This document shows, piece after piece, positions 10,316 to 22,008 of a stretch of DNA of 64,000 bases. Position numbers and translations under genes: made by a program. Under the pieces are notes generated by a model, which saw only the letters and a list, made by a program, of their open reading frames with translations, was not told where the DNA came from and did no database searches. How positions within the stretch are numbered: position 1 is the first letter of the stretch; every line of letters begins with the position of its first letter. Origin of the DNA: Isoetes taiwanensis (Eukaryota; Streptophyta; Lycopodiopsida; Isoetales; Isoetaceae); contig JAJEKV010000054.1 of NCBI GenBank assembly GCA_021234155.1, forward strand, positions 9,746,220 through 9,810,219, in the 5' to 3' direction.

Positions 10316-11980
10316 CCCAAACCTTGACTTGTTTACTGCGGAACTTTAAGTCTACAATCAAGCATGCTCTCATTGGGTGGATTCAGTTGCCATTACAAAT
10401 CCAATGGAGCTCAGCTATTTGCTAGTCTACACTTGATGATTGTTCAATGAGGATCTCTCTTATGTGTAAATAATCTAATAGAAAGGGCAACATATAAGCA
10501 TAGAGTTGCAGATGCCCCAAAATATGCCACCAAGTCTTAAAAAAAAGGTGTTTCCCCTCGGCATAACAAAAGGTAGATTAGATATTGGACAAATTTTATG
10601 CTCAAAATATTACATATAGCCACATTTGTGGTTGATGGGAGAAGAATAAAAATCATAAGTGAAATCAGTACAACAAATTCTAACTTTGAAGAAGCACGTA
10701 GCTTAGATACAACCTCGTTGGTTTTGTAGATCTCATTGTTATGATAAATACATCACCAGTTTTGTAGATACCATCGTGCACTATTTTCAAATATGTTAAA
10801 TGTGTGGTGATGCAAATACTTTAATTGGCTAACCTTTTGGATGCAAACGTGACATTTTGAAATACATCTTAACTTGTTCTAGCTCATGGGCCACAAAGAA
10901 AGAGACCGCTCATGGGCAACAAAGAAAGAGACCTGATTAGAATGTGCTTGAGCTCTTGAAGACTAAAATTGGCCTGACGTCTGCAAGAATCAAAATGTGC
11001 ATACAAAAAAACCCAGTCACAATCATATCCACCCCTTGAAGAATCTTTGCGCAAAATTCATATCCTCCAAATGGATATACTGCACAGTAAAAAGTTCAAG
11101 TAATGCAAACTTTTATTGTACAAGCATGCAGATGTTCTATATCAGCTGAGAACTTGGATAAGACCTAACTTGTGTAAACAACAAACATTAATTGATTGTC
11201 ACATCCGAACATACCACCTACTTCATCTATATAATTCCTACATCTTCTTTCGGCAAACAATTTACCTGTAACCCAGAATACAGCAAGAACAGAGTGTCGT
11301 GTCCAAAGGAAAAGTGATCTTTTATACCTTACACAAAACTTGCTGCATAAACAGCAACAGAAAATATGCCATTGTCTACCTTCATTCTCCATACAACTTG
11401 CAAAAGTTAAAATGAAGGATAAACTACCAAAAAACCTGTATTATGCATGGTATAGACATATATAAAAAAACCTCTTTTGAATGATGTCCCTATAATGTTT
11501 CGCTAAAAATTTCTGATTCTTAATCTCTCAAGACACTACTCTGGTCAAGTATGTTTCTTTTACTTTTATACAAAAATATATCCAAGACCTGTAAGATGTC
11601 ATAACTATGGCAAACCAGATATTAGACTAAATCTAGAAAGGAGTACCTTGCAAGGTATATTGAAAATCCAAGTCTAGCCAAGCAATGGACGTGCACAAAA
11701 GCTAGACAAACATGTCAAATCAGAAATAAGATAGCAGTACTAATTCATAGACAAATATACTGCAAGAACAACCCTATAAACTGAATGCAGCAATGCCATA
11801 TGATTTAAAAGTCCCCAGGGTTTGCCTCAACCATGTGCTCCTGGGACTGCAGAGATTTGCGATTTTGCCTCCTTTCCCACTTTGCCTTACATCTGCATAT
11901 ATTCATACATATGATCAGATAAACTCAAATGTCCAAGCAAGAACAAAACATGAATCTGGCATGCACTTGCAGAGAAATTC
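10316..11980. other. No gene seen
   Basis: AT-rich sequence with only short frames and no recognisable domain. A small duplication of CTCATGGGC[CA]ACAAAGAAAGAGAC lies at about 10882-10932. Confidence 0.5.
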
Positions 11981-11984
11981 TGAA

Positions 11985-13395
11985 ATAAGCAAAGCAACTT
12001 TGAAGAAATTGCAAAAAAAAATATTAAAGAACAGGAGCATGGATGTTTACAATAACAATTTTTCGGACGAATTTGCTGGAGCTATTGCCCGATTCACATG
12101 CTTCCAGCATTTTTTGAGCAGAGGAAGAAATAACGGAAGAAAGCCGAAGTACTTATGCGAAAGTACTCCAAAGTGATAAGCACCGAAGCTCTGCACCAAA
12201 TTAATGACCTATGGAAATCTTGATTCTCCTGCACAGTCCAAAATCAGAAAAGATGCAAATCGCTTGAATATAGGTAAGATGGAAAACCTTGCCATCAACA
12301 AAATACCTATCAGAACAGCTTGCACATCACCAGCTCTGTGGCGGAAAGATTGGGGTCAAAGCTTGGCTATGTCGATGATATGTTCAACAGAGAATGTTGT
12401 ATTTTACCTTGTATAGAGGCTTCGCCCAAGGTCGTGCTGCGTGCCTAGAGCCATTCCGGGGGCGAGCGTTACAGCACCGTCTAGAAATGGCTCAAACCCT
12501 AACAGTTATCATAAAGGACCATTAGAAAACGTATGAAATCCAACATCCAGCAATTCCGGTGCAAATTCTGAATGAAATATAAAAGCTAAAACGACAAATG
12601 ATCATGAAATTTACATTGACAATACTGTTGGAATGGGATGCACTGTTTGAGGGCAAGATCAAGATCTTCAATAGTCTGTGACAGTGTTACAGATCAGGGT
12701 TTATGCCACAGGAATGATACAAAAGCTACCAGTTGATATACTATTTTGCTAGCAGATCTTTGCCTAAAAGCTGCCACCTTCAAGGAAAAACCTCATGTAA
12801 AAAGCCACCATAATACATATTTATGAATACTCATAAAGTCTACAAAGGAAGAAATTACAAACCATCAGCTTGAATTTAGCATCAAGACGCATCAAGACAT
12901 GAATCGGCTCCAAAAACCCTGAATGTAAGAAAGATTGTTGTTGTCCCTGTCCAAATGCAGACTTTTGAAGAGATTGCATGAAAAATACGAAAGAACAGGA
13001 GCATGGGTATTTACAATAACAATTTGCCGGAGGAAGTTCCGACACTTTTTGAGCGGAGGAAGAAAAAATAGAAGGAAGCGGAAGTACTTGTGTGATGCGA
13101 AAGTATTTCAAAGTGGTAAGCACCGAAGCTCTGCACAAAATGAATGACCTATGGAAGTCTTGAGTCTCCTGCACATTGCAAAATCAGATAAGATGCTAAG
13201 ATGCAAAACCTTGCCATCAACGAAATACCTATCAGAATGTGGCCAGAACTTGGCTATGGCGATGAGAATGTCCAGTAAAGATTTTGCCCAGTCTGTGCTG
13301 CGTGCCTACAAAGAGCTAGCATTGCAGCACCATTCAGAAACGGCTTAAACCTTAGTGATTAGGGTAAACGGCCATTAAAATATGTAGAGAATGCA
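11985..13395. repeat. About 0.4-0.5-kb direct duplication, diverged
   Basis: The segment at about 11985-12545 recurs at about 12955-13395. Shared blocks in the same order include AAGAACAGGAGCATGG, TTTACAATAACAATTT, AGCACCGAAGCTCTGCAC, AATGACCTATGGAA, ACCTTGCCATCAAC.AAATA and GTGCTGCGTGCCTA. The left copy has extra sequence in its middle. Neither copy keeps a long reading frame, so this looks like a duplicated non-coding or element-derived block. Confidence 0.8.
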
Positions 13396-13733
13396 GCAAA
13401 CGAACATTTTCATATTTCGTGTTGCTATGACGCTGATGATACTGGTAACACATGCTGCCCTGCATCAAGAAGATAAAAAGAATTAGAGAAGGGGATGCAA
13501 AAAAGGAAATGAAAAAAACGTCAAGAGATCGGTCCTGCAGATAACCTCGAGCTGCAGATAACCTCAAGCTGCAATCGTGAAGCATGAATACCGTGGATGT
13601 GCCGGAACCTAAAGAAAGCTCCTTCCAGCAAGCGCCAAAATCACTTGGCTCCGGCTAATTCGCCGTTTTCCCACAAGCGTTTTGCATACTTACCTACCAC
13701 GATTTCGTGGCACCGAAAAAAACGTTATTAGTC

Positions 13734-13895
13734 GTTACCGCCTGAGGGGAGGTTAGAAATTTTTCGATGCCAAAATCAAGCTTTTAGCCGGAAAAAAAGA
13801 GTGTTACCGGCGGCCTGAGGGGAGGTTAGAACTTTTCCGGTTCCAAAATCACGCTTTTGGCCGGAAAATGGAGTGTTACAGGCGGCCGGAAAAAA
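13734..13895. repeat. About 70-bp tandem repeat, 2.3 copies
   Basis: Units start at GTTACC (13734), GTTACCGG (13803) and GTTACAGG (13874). They share CCTGAGGGGAGGTTAGAA, CCAAAATCA.GCTTTT and GCCGGAAAA. Confidence 0.85.
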
Positions 13896-13919
13896 GAGGA
13901 CACCCACCTCCAAAAACAT

Positions 13920-14126
13920 TTTAAGTAGATTTATATACGAACTAATTATTTTACCTTCACCTAATTGAACCATATGTCTTAATTCCTGGGGAGGAACTAA
14001 TAATGGTGACAAAACCATCCACTCCGGATTTGTTTTTATTCGAATAAAGTATTTGATCAATTTCATATGTCTAATCAAAAAATCTTTCTTTCGTGGAAAA
14101 TGTCTATCTTTCTGCAAAATTGCCAT
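13920..14126 (-). pseudogene. rpoC1: Plastid rpoC1 fragment (RNA polymerase beta')
   Basis: The minus-strand translation reads [49 protein letters not shown]. This matches the conserved early-middle segment of the plastid-encoded RNA polymerase beta' subunit, whose family pattern is RRKDFL.RR..L.KHFI, .PEWMVL.LLPV.PPELRP, followed by the SSDINELYRR region. Known role: part of the plastid multisubunit polymerase core. Only about 69 codons remain. Homology stops at SSYINLL, where the adjacent tandem repeat begins, and no start or metal-binding NADFDGD motif is present. A second minus-strand frame ends in IFHERKIF just upstream, suggesting a frameshift near 14080-14090. It is a relic of plastid DNA inserted in the nuclear genome, either directly or through mitochondrial DNA. 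Confidence 0.85.
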
Positions 14127-14761
14127 GAGTGAAATACGTAAATTGATCCGATTGAGGCATTTTTGTTGACCTTGCTTTCACTGTCTAATGGCTCGAAGTG
14201 CGATGCGGTTCCCGCAATAATCCAATAGGAAGATAATATATTCATCACCCTTCTCCCCACAGGAAGAAAGAAGAAAGTGTGGATGCGACATGGCATGCAT
14301 CTATCTTCAAATCCTATTTGGTGTTCACCTTTGAAAGTCGTGCGTGGGGCCATGCATGATCTGTAGACCAACTAATTAGGAACCAGTTAGGGATATGAGT
14401 CAATCTAGAGGCTAGAAGGCGTAGAACATGCCTGAAGGTTAACACACACATCTAGTCATTCAATTAACATTAATGAAAGGAAGAAGAAGGATAAGGCGCA
14501 AGCCGACAGTATATACGAGCCGTAGCAACCAACATGCATGAGACATGAGCTTAGCTTTCTTTTTATCCTGCATTTGACTACTTGGCTCAGCTTCAGCGAT
14601 AACAATAGCCGGTAGTTGAAGTTACTTATCTTCTCCCATGCATGCACATGCCATGCTGAGGGTTGGGGTTGGTTCCATTCTCTTACTGTTTCGACATGCA
14701 TGAAGGACTAAGTAGAAGTGTTGATGAATGATATGAAGGAGACCTGACCTTGTAGGTTAGG
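14127..14761. other. No gene seen, between organelle relics
   Basis: This spacer between the rpoC1 and tRNA relics has no recognisable organelle gene. A minus-strand frame at 14075-14371 has no domain I can name. ATGCATG-type palindromes (CCATGCATG, CATGCATGCAC, ACATGCATG) are frequent at 14530-14705. Confidence 0.4.
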
Positions 14762-14847
14762 TAGAAGAGGCAAGATTCAAACCCACGTAGAATATTCTAT
14801 TCAGCGGATTTGCAGTCTGTCGCCTTTAACCACTCGGCCACTCTCTC
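14762..14847 (-). tRNA. Mitochondrial-type tRNA-Tyr relic with GCA anticodon
   Basis: The minus strand folds as a class II tRNA: acceptor GAGAGAG against CTCTTCT (imperfect), T8, G9, D arm GCC...GGC with GAGTGGTTAAA, an anticodon arm around CTGCAAA, a long variable arm TAGAATATTCTA, and a T arm GTGGG TTTGAAT CTTGC, followed by ACC. It closely resembles plant mitochondrial trnY(GTA), including the long variable arm and GACAGACTG.AAATC. The anticodon, however, reads GCA (Cys), one base from GTA. The acceptor has a mismatch and the T stem three G-U pairs, so it is probably a non-functional nuclear copy. The imperfect stem argues against a working suppressor or mis-sense tRNA. Confidence 0.75.
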
Positions 14848-14900
14848 GAGAACATCAAACAAGCAAGGACATTGCTTAGCTTCTGGTAGCAATCAATGGC

Positions 14901-14968
14901 GGGCCTATGGTTGAATTGGTTAAAGTGCACCCAACGGTGATATTGTAGATTCGAGTCCTACTAAGCCT
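14901..14968 (+). pseudogene. Mitochondrial-type tRNA-Ile(CAU) relic lacking its anticodon
   Basis: GGGCCTATGGTTGAATTGGT at the 5' end and ATATTGTAGATTCGAGTCC, CTACTAAGCCT at the 3' end match plant mitochondrial trnI(CAU), whose known product carries a lysidine-modified anticodon. In the anticodon arm GCACC is followed directly by CAACGGTG, so about five or six bases holding the loop and the CAT anticodon are gone. The acceptor also has a mismatch. It cannot decode. It sits about 50 bp from the trnY relic in the opposite orientation, suggesting one inserted piece of mitochondrial DNA. Confidence 0.75.
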
Positions 14969-15009
14969 CGAAGCCTAGCCTAACAAAGCATTCCTGATTA
15001 CTTTGCTTT

Positions 15010-15083
15010 GTAAGACTATCATGATTATCTTGCAAGACTATCATGATTACCTTGTAAGACAATCATGATGACCTTGTAAGACC
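15010..15083. repeat. 22-bp minisatellite, 3.3 copies
   Basis: The unit G[TC]AAGAC[TA]ATCATGAT, followed by [TG]A[TC]CTT, repeats at 15010, 15032 and 15054, with a partial copy from 15076. There is one to three differences per unit. Confidence 0.9.
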
Positions 15084-15467
15084 CGGACTTAGCCAAGCCA
15101 GGTCAACTAGCCTTGGACTCCTACATGAATTGCTATATGAGATGGCATGGTCTGAACCTGCACCGCATGCATGTCATGTATAGCAGCAGCAAGAATGCTT
15201 GCTAGACAGGTGCCCGCCTAACTCCCATTCTTCCCCACGAATAAATGGAGACGACGTACTCTCAAAGATAGTATGGTAACTATCTCTTATTTATGTCAAT
15301 ATCTAAATGGAATTGGACCGTGGATCAGGTAGGAGCTTAAAATGGTAGGCGATGCCTTCGGGCTTCAGAGGGTGCTCTATCTCCCACCCCAAGTAGCCAT
15401 AGTGGAACTTGCGGCTGGATTGAATCTCTTTCAGCATTGAATGGATGCCTTGGCTTTGATAAGGACT
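15084..15467. other. No gene seen, spacer before the satellite array
   Basis: Non-repetitive sequence without a convincing frame. The long Glu-rich minus-strand frame that enters here is only the translation of the adjacent CTC microsatellite. Confidence 0.5.
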
Positions 15468-15556
15468 TCTCCTCCTCCTCCTCCTCCTCCTCCTCCTCCT
15501 CCTCCTCCTCCTCCTCCTCCTCCTCCTCCTCCTCCTCCTCCTCCTCCTCCTTCTTC
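15468..15556. repeat. (CTC)n microsatellite at the left edge of the array
   Basis: An almost pure TCC/CTC run ending in TTCTTCG. It occupies the place taken by TTC tracts in all other modules. The array body starts directly after it. Confidence 0.95.
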
Positions 15557-17205
15557 GAATATGTTCTTACCAAGACTACAGTTATTCTATGCACAAACAC
15601 ATAAAAAATACCTCGTTCATGGCAAAACCATTTACCCAATATCCACCCTGGTTTTTTAGGCCAGGCCACATCAGGCACTCTCCAAACCATAGCCCATATA
15701 ATTTGCCATAACGTCTTACATCTGTGCAATTGAGAAATCTCACATCTTGTCACATAATCTTACATCTATAAACTAATTCTTACATCTATAAACTTGAATA
15801 GCAAATTGTAAAACATAAAGTAATTTGAATTTTGAATTTTGAAAGTATAAAGTATAGAGCTTCATAATCTTGTCATGTAATCTTACATTTCTAAACTTAT
15901 CTTACATCTTACTTTGTTTGTAGCATTCAACTTTGATAATACCAATCTGTGCATATACAAGGTAGAACCTCCACGTGTCTTAGCTCCAGGAGTTCCAATT
16001 TCAGATATTCCATCCTCTTTCAAGTTAACGACCACCTAGCAAGCAAAATAGAGACAATTGGAGGAGAGAACCCGCACTGCAGCCCAATCATGCAAACGTT
16101 AGCGAAATCCCTGCACGATGCAAGGGCCAAAAGGTACATTGGGTCTCTCGGTTTATCACCGATCACCAATTGTATCCTTTTGCCCCGAGATGACATTAAC
16201 AAGAAAGATAACCGGAATAATATATTTAACATCACAAAATATTTCAAAGATCCCATCGTACTAATTTCAAGCTATACCATTAGATGAGAACTAATTTCTT
16301 AGTCCCGCACCTAGTCGGGTTAACTTGATAATTAGTTTTATATCATTAAGTATAAGCATTTGAACTTGTAAGCATAATCCATCATAATCATAAATCATAA
16401 ATTGGTTTTATAGCGTAAAGTACAAGATCTTAGTCTGTTTAATAACATAATTCCATATCCATTCAATTTCTTGAACATATTACAGTTTGATAATTTTATG
16501 TTCGTTAGTATACTTGCATGGTGGAGCATGCAAAACATTAATCAGAAGCTTGAAAACCATAAAGGCTTATGCTGGCCATTTTCAGCTATAAATTGGTGCT
16601 AACAAAGGTCATATAACTTAGCTTTCAAACTTTGAGACCGTATTAGAGCAAAGCAATAGACCATAAGGTAGAGCAATGCATATCGCACATGAATCCCTGT
16701 TCTCAATAAGCGTATTGCTTTTTACATAAGCATAATAATGCGACCAGCTAGAACTCAGTACTTGCAATCTATAGTTCTATAGAATCATATAGATCCAACT
16801 GCAAGACAATGGATTCTTGCATTCAAGTCCATTTATAGCAACTCAACATGCTTTCTAAGTGATCAAAGAATCAGAAGCATGATCATATAATTTGTATCAT
16901 GATTAAGAAAGCCTTATTCTCGTATGTATTTATAGACCGTTATTATTCTGTTAACCTTACAAAGCGCAGAATTGTTTTTACAGCATAAAGCTTCTCAAGC
17001 TAACCTGAGATGATTCCGCTTCATAGACATCATGTCAAATATGTTGCGCTCAAGCTTTAATGGTGAAGAACTCCACACTTTACTCATTTCGTAGAGGCTT
17101 CTAAAGTTGAAAGCATTTGCCAAAAATTTAATTTGTATAGGCTTCTAAACTTGAAAGCATATGCCTGCCACTGCAATTTAGAGCAAAAACATTTGTGCTA
17201 GTTAC

Positions 17206-17784
17206 AAAATAGAAATAGGGTCGACTTGATTCCCTGGCGCCCATTCCTATGTCGACACGTGGCACCAGCCAATATCTCGGAATGGAAGTTGGGTTCCCTT
17301 ATTCCGCTTGACCGGCGGCTCAGGTTTCTTTAGGGTTTGTTGTTTTAGGGTTCTTCAGAGCGGCGCCATAGCAGGGTTCTTCACGGCTCTTCACGGTTCT
17401 TCACACTACAAGATAGAGTTCTTCACGGTTCTTCTTCACAAATACGCCATAGCAGAGTTCACAATGTCCGCCATAGCAGAAGTTCATGGGGGTTCTTCAT
17501 AGCGGGGGTTCTTCACAAATCACCATAGCCTCATAAATCTTCCTAGCGGCTCAGGTTTCTTCGCAGACTTCTTCTTTGCAGAGTTCTTCGCAGAGTTCTT
17601 CATACTCTTCTTTGCAGATGAGCCGTGATCTGCAACAAAAACTCTGGAAAAATCTGTCTCCCCTATTTCTATTTTGTAGGGGAATGAAAAGATTCTCCAG
17701 CATTCCCGGTTTCTTGGGGTGACCAAAGCTCACGGGCCGCTGACCCCAGCGGAACCGGGAATGCCGCCCCGCATTCCCCTATAC
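17206..17784. mobile_element. Composite insertion in unit 1 with TAC target duplication
   Basis: All other complete units read GCTAGTTACATGAAGC here. In unit 1 GTTAC is followed by 576 bp of unrelated, GC-richer DNA and then TAC-ATGAAGC, so TAC (17203-17205 and 17782-17784) looks like a 3-bp target duplication. Inside, AAAATAGAAATAGGG (17206-17220) is exactly inverted at 17661-17675, and TAGGGGAATG (17677-17686) is inverted at 17772-17781. This suggests two abutting or nested elements. The interior has recurring GGTTCTTCAC, CGCCATAGCAG and GGCTCAGGTTTCTT motifs. It has no transposase, so a non-autonomous (MITE-like) element is likely. Confidence 0.75.
17677..17781. mobile_element. About 105-bp foldback MITE-like element
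   Basis: Terminal TAGGGGAATG and CATTCCCCTA are perfect 10-bp inverted repeats. A second inner pair, GCATTCCCGGTT and AACCGGGAATGC, extends the fold, so the element can form one long interrupted hairpin. It has no coding capacity. Confidence 0.7.
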
Positions 17785-18978
17785 ATGAAGCTCAAAGAGG
17801 CAAAACCCTCCAACAAAATCAGAGAATAGATCACTGATCCTTGTGATTTTTCTAGAAATATGTTTGTGAAAACAAATGCTTACTTGTGCACATGTATTTG
17901 CCAGATCCGCCATCTAAGATCATTTTGCCTTGTGGATACGTTGTCCATGCTTTTAAAGCCATCCGAAGTTCACCAAGACCGCTACACCGGTGCAAATCGA
18001 ACTCTACATGATGGTATCAATCGTATATGGTAAAGTCGCCACCGCTATTAGACATGCTTTGAAATGTTGGTCCGGATCATTATGCCGGGTTGTAGTCTTC
18101 ACCATGCTTTGCAAAAGCAAAAATCACCATCAAGATTCTCAGCGCCTAATCACAGGCCCCGCGATCCACAAATGTGTTTTAAAACTATGAAGGACAAGAA
18201 TCATAGGCATCTCGATTTTATGGCAGCTACTATAGAAAGGGCAACATCAAAAAATCGATCATGCTAAGCTCTTTGGGCGCCATTTTGGCGCCACAGTTTC
18301 ATTGAGCAAAGCCCCACAAATATAACCTAGAATAATTATTCCTGTTTTTGCATATGCCTTACTATAGGCATTTCATATCCATGGCATTAAAGCCACAATC
18401 GGCCCCTTTTTCCACAATCGGCATCACTCTTTTATGGAAGCATCGGTAAGCATAAAAAAAGATTTTATGGCTTTTCCCATTAACAAAACTTGGCTTTTTG
18501 CACACAACTTTTCATTTGGAAACATCTCTAGGAATGTAAAGTGATATGGGACTTTTGCCCATTAAAGAAACGTGGCATTATGCAAACCATCCATTAAAAA
18601 TAAAGGAAGCTCCAAATCGTAACATCATTTTTATGGGGTCCACGCCCTTGCTTTAATATGTGTTCAAATATAACCATTAATATTAGTACAAATTTCAGAG
18701 CATTAAAAAGACTTTTGTCCTTTTCTCACTTGGTGCAAGTCACCCATTAAACATTTATTGGTATAAACCATCTTCTAACATATTCGACCTTTGAAAATCA
18801 TAGCTTTCAACAATTAGAAGACTAAAGGAGCTTTCCACCATTAGTCCAATATTTTATTGTCAAACTTAACATGTAGCATACATTATATTTCTCAAGGTTT
18901 CAAATCACAAGTGCAAGCATTAAATATGTTTTCCATGTCCAATATTTCTCTTATAAGCATAAGATAGACAATTTTTAA

Positions 18979-19006
18979 TTCTTCTTCTTCTTCTTCTTCT
19001 TCTTCT
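18979..19006. repeat. (TTC)n microsatellite, head of unit 2
   Basis: Pure TTC tract of 28 bp, preceded by the shared ATAGACAATTTTTAA. Confidence 0.95.
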
Positions 19007-19036
19007 CCCACAATCCCTCCCTCGGGATGTAGGACA

Positions 19037-19091
19037 CCTCTTTTTATAAGGAAAGTAGGACCCCCCTTATAAAAAGAGGGGTCCTACTTCC
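19037..19091. other. Interleaved double palindrome (unit 2)
   Basis: Order A-B-A'-B': A CCTCTTTTTATAAGG (19037-19051), B GGAAAGTAGGACCCC (19050-19064), A' CCTTATAAAAAGAGG (19065-19079), B' GGGGTCCTACTTCC (19078-19091). A pairs perfectly with A'. B pairs with B' apart from one bulged A. The two stems overlap in order, so they can only form together as a pseudoknot-like fold, or alternate. Confidence 0.9.
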
Positions 19092-22008
19092 TTACACCAG
19101 AAGAAAGTAGATTCATAGAATCTTTAATTCAGCAACCATATATTTCATCATCTGTATATTATTAGTATAAGGTACAGTGGACCAAATACCATATCCGCAT
19201 TAGCAGATAATTCGAGAACCAGTACAGTGGACTAGTTCAAGACCTGAAATTATCAGGATTTTAAAATTGTGAAGTATAGGGGCACAATGGGCCCTAAGCA
19301 CCAATGGACAGCCTGATATAGTATAATGAACTATATCATTTAATAGGCTATGGGCTATTTTCCATATCATATGGTAGCAGAACCTATTTTTTTGTCCAAA
19401 AGCAATAATAATCAAACTAACCTGGTTTGTAGAAGAGATGCGTTTGCCGATAACTCCAAAGAAGTGGAAGTCACAATTTCTTCTTCAGACATCGTTCTTA
19501 CCTGCACTACATCACATTTAAGCACATAAGTACATTAAAAGAACCTCGTTCAAGGCAAGAGCATATTTCCAAATATCCATCCTGGTTTTTTACGCCAGCC
19601 ACATCAAGCACTCTCCAAACCATAGCCCATATAATTTGCCATAACGTCTTACATCCGGTGCAATTGAGAAATCTCACATCTTGTCACATAATCTTACATC
19701 TATAAACTAATTCTTACATCTATAAACTTGAATAGCAAATTGTAAAACATAAAGTAATTTGAATTTTGAATTTTGAAAGTATAAAGTATAGAGCTTCATA
19801 ATCTTGTCATGTAATCTTACATTTCTAAACTTATCTTACATCTTACTTTGTTTGTAGCATTCAACTTTGATAATACCAATCTGCATATATACAAGGTAGA
19901 ACCTCCACGTGTCTTAGCTCCGAGTTCCAATTTCGAGATATTCCATCCTCTTTCAAGTTAACGACCACCTAGCAAGCAAAATAGAGACAATTGGAGGAGA
20001 GAACCCATACACTGCGACCAATCATGCAAACGTTAGCGGTAATCCCTTAACGATGTAAGGGCCAAAAAGGTACATTGGGTCTCTCGGTTTATCACCGATC
20101 ACCAATTGTATCCTTTTGCCCCGAGATGACATTAACAAGAAAGATAACTGGAATAATATATTTAACATCACAAAATATTTCAGCATCCCATCGTACTAAT
20201 TTCAAGCTATACCATTAGATGAGAACTAATTTCTTAGTCCCAGACCTAGCTGGTTAACTTGATAATTAGTTTTATATCATTAAGTATAAGCATTTGAACT
20301 TGTAAGCATAATCCATCATAATCATAAATCATAAATTGGTTTTATAGCGTAAAGTACAAGATCTTAGTCTGTTTAATAACATAATTCCATATCCATTAAA
20401 TTTCTTGACCATATTACAGTTTGATAATTTTATGTTCGTTAGTATACTTGCATGGTGGAGCATGCAAAACATTAATCAGAAGCTTGAAAACCATAAAGGC
20501 TTATGCTGGCCATTTTCAGCTATAAATTGGTGCTAACAAAGGTCATATAACTTAGCTTTCAAACTTTGAGACCGTATTAGAGCAAAGCAATAGACCATAA
20601 GGTAGAGCAATGCATATTGCACATGAATCCCTGTTCTCAATAAGCGTATTGCTTTTTACATAAGCATAATAATGCGACCAGCTAGAACTCAGTACTTGCA
20701 ATCTATAGTTCTATAGAATCATATAGATCCAACTGCAAGACAATGGATTCTTGCATTCAAGTCCATTTATAGCAACTCAACATGCTTTCTAAGTGATCAA
20801 AGAATCAGAAGCATGATCATATAATTTGTATCATGATTAAGAAAGCCTTATTCTCGTATGTATTTATAGACCCGTATTATTCTCGTTAACCTTACAAAGC
20901 CTTGAATCTGCTTTTACAAAGATAAAGCTTCTCAAGCTAACCTGAGATGATTCCGCTTCATAGACATCATGTCAAATATGTTGCGCTCAAGCTTTAATGG
21001 TGAAGAACTCCACACTTTACTCATTTCGTAGAGGCTTCTAAAGTTGAAAGCATTTGCCAAAAATTTAATTTGTATAGGCTTCTAAACTTGAAAGCATATG
21101 CCTGCCACTGCAATTTAGAGCAAAAACATTTGTGCTAGTTACATGAAGCTCAAAGAGGCAAAACCCTCCAACAAAATCAGAGAATAGATCACTGATCCTT
21201 GTGATTTTTCTAGAAATATGTTTGTGAAAACAAATGCTTACTTGTGCACATGTATTTGCCAGATCCGCCATCTAAGATCATTTTGCCTTGTGGATACGTT
21301 GTCCATGCTTTTAAAGCCATCTGAGTTCACCAAGACTGGCTACACCAGGCAAATCCGGAACTCTACATGATGGTATCAATCAGGTATATGGTAAAGTGCG
21401 CCAGCTGCTATTAGACATGCTGAAATGTTGGTCCAGATCATTGCGGCCAGTTTGTAGTCTTCACCATGCTTTGCAAAAGCAAAAATCACCATCAAGATTC
21501 TGCGCCTAATCACAGGCCTGCGATCCACAAAATGTTTTTAAAACTATGAAGGACAAGAATCATAGGCATCTCTGATTTTATGGCAGCTACTATAGAAAGG
21601 GCAAAGATCAAAAAATCGATCATGCTAAGCTCTTTGGGCGGCCATTTTGGCGCCACAGTTTCATTGAGCAAAGCCCCACAAATATAACCTAGAATAATTA
21701 TTCCTGTTTTTGCATATGCCTTACTATAGGCATTTCATATCCATGGCATTAAAGCCACAATCGGCCCCTTTTTCCACAATCGGCATCACTCTTTTATGGA
21801 AGCATCGGTAAGCATAAAAAAAGATTTTATGGCTTTTCCCATTAACAAAACTTGGCTTTTTGCACACAACTTTTCATTTGGAAACATCTCTAGGAATGTA
21901 AAGTGATATGGGACTTTTGCCCATTAAAGAAACGTGGCATTATGCAAACCATCCATTAAAAATAAAGGAAGCTCCAAATCGTAACATCATTTTTATGGGG
22001 TCCACGCC

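Larger units (their letters stand above)
15557..18978. repeat. Satellite array unit 1 (headless, with insertion)
   Basis: The unit begins directly at the TTCTTAC.AAGACTAC point and lacks the palindrome-bearing segment of about 570 bp that heads units 2-6. The body is collinear with the others: the AATTTGAATTTTGAATTTTG block, CCACGTGTCTTAGCTCC, GGTACATTGGGTCTCTC, CCACAATCGGCCCC and so on up to ATAGACAATTTTTAA before the next TTC tract. It carries a unique insertion at 17206-17784. It is AT-rich and has no gene. Confidence 0.95.

Noticed and set aside
17325-17350. TTTAGGG-like plant telomere repeats
   Set aside because: Only two isolated TTTAGGG motifs inside the degenerate GGTTCTTCAC repeat; not a telomeric tract.
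19065-19080. TATAAAAAGAGGGG as a proven promoter
   Set aside because: It resembles a TATA box but is part of the palindrome. Without transcript data the resemblance is explained by the palindromic sequence.
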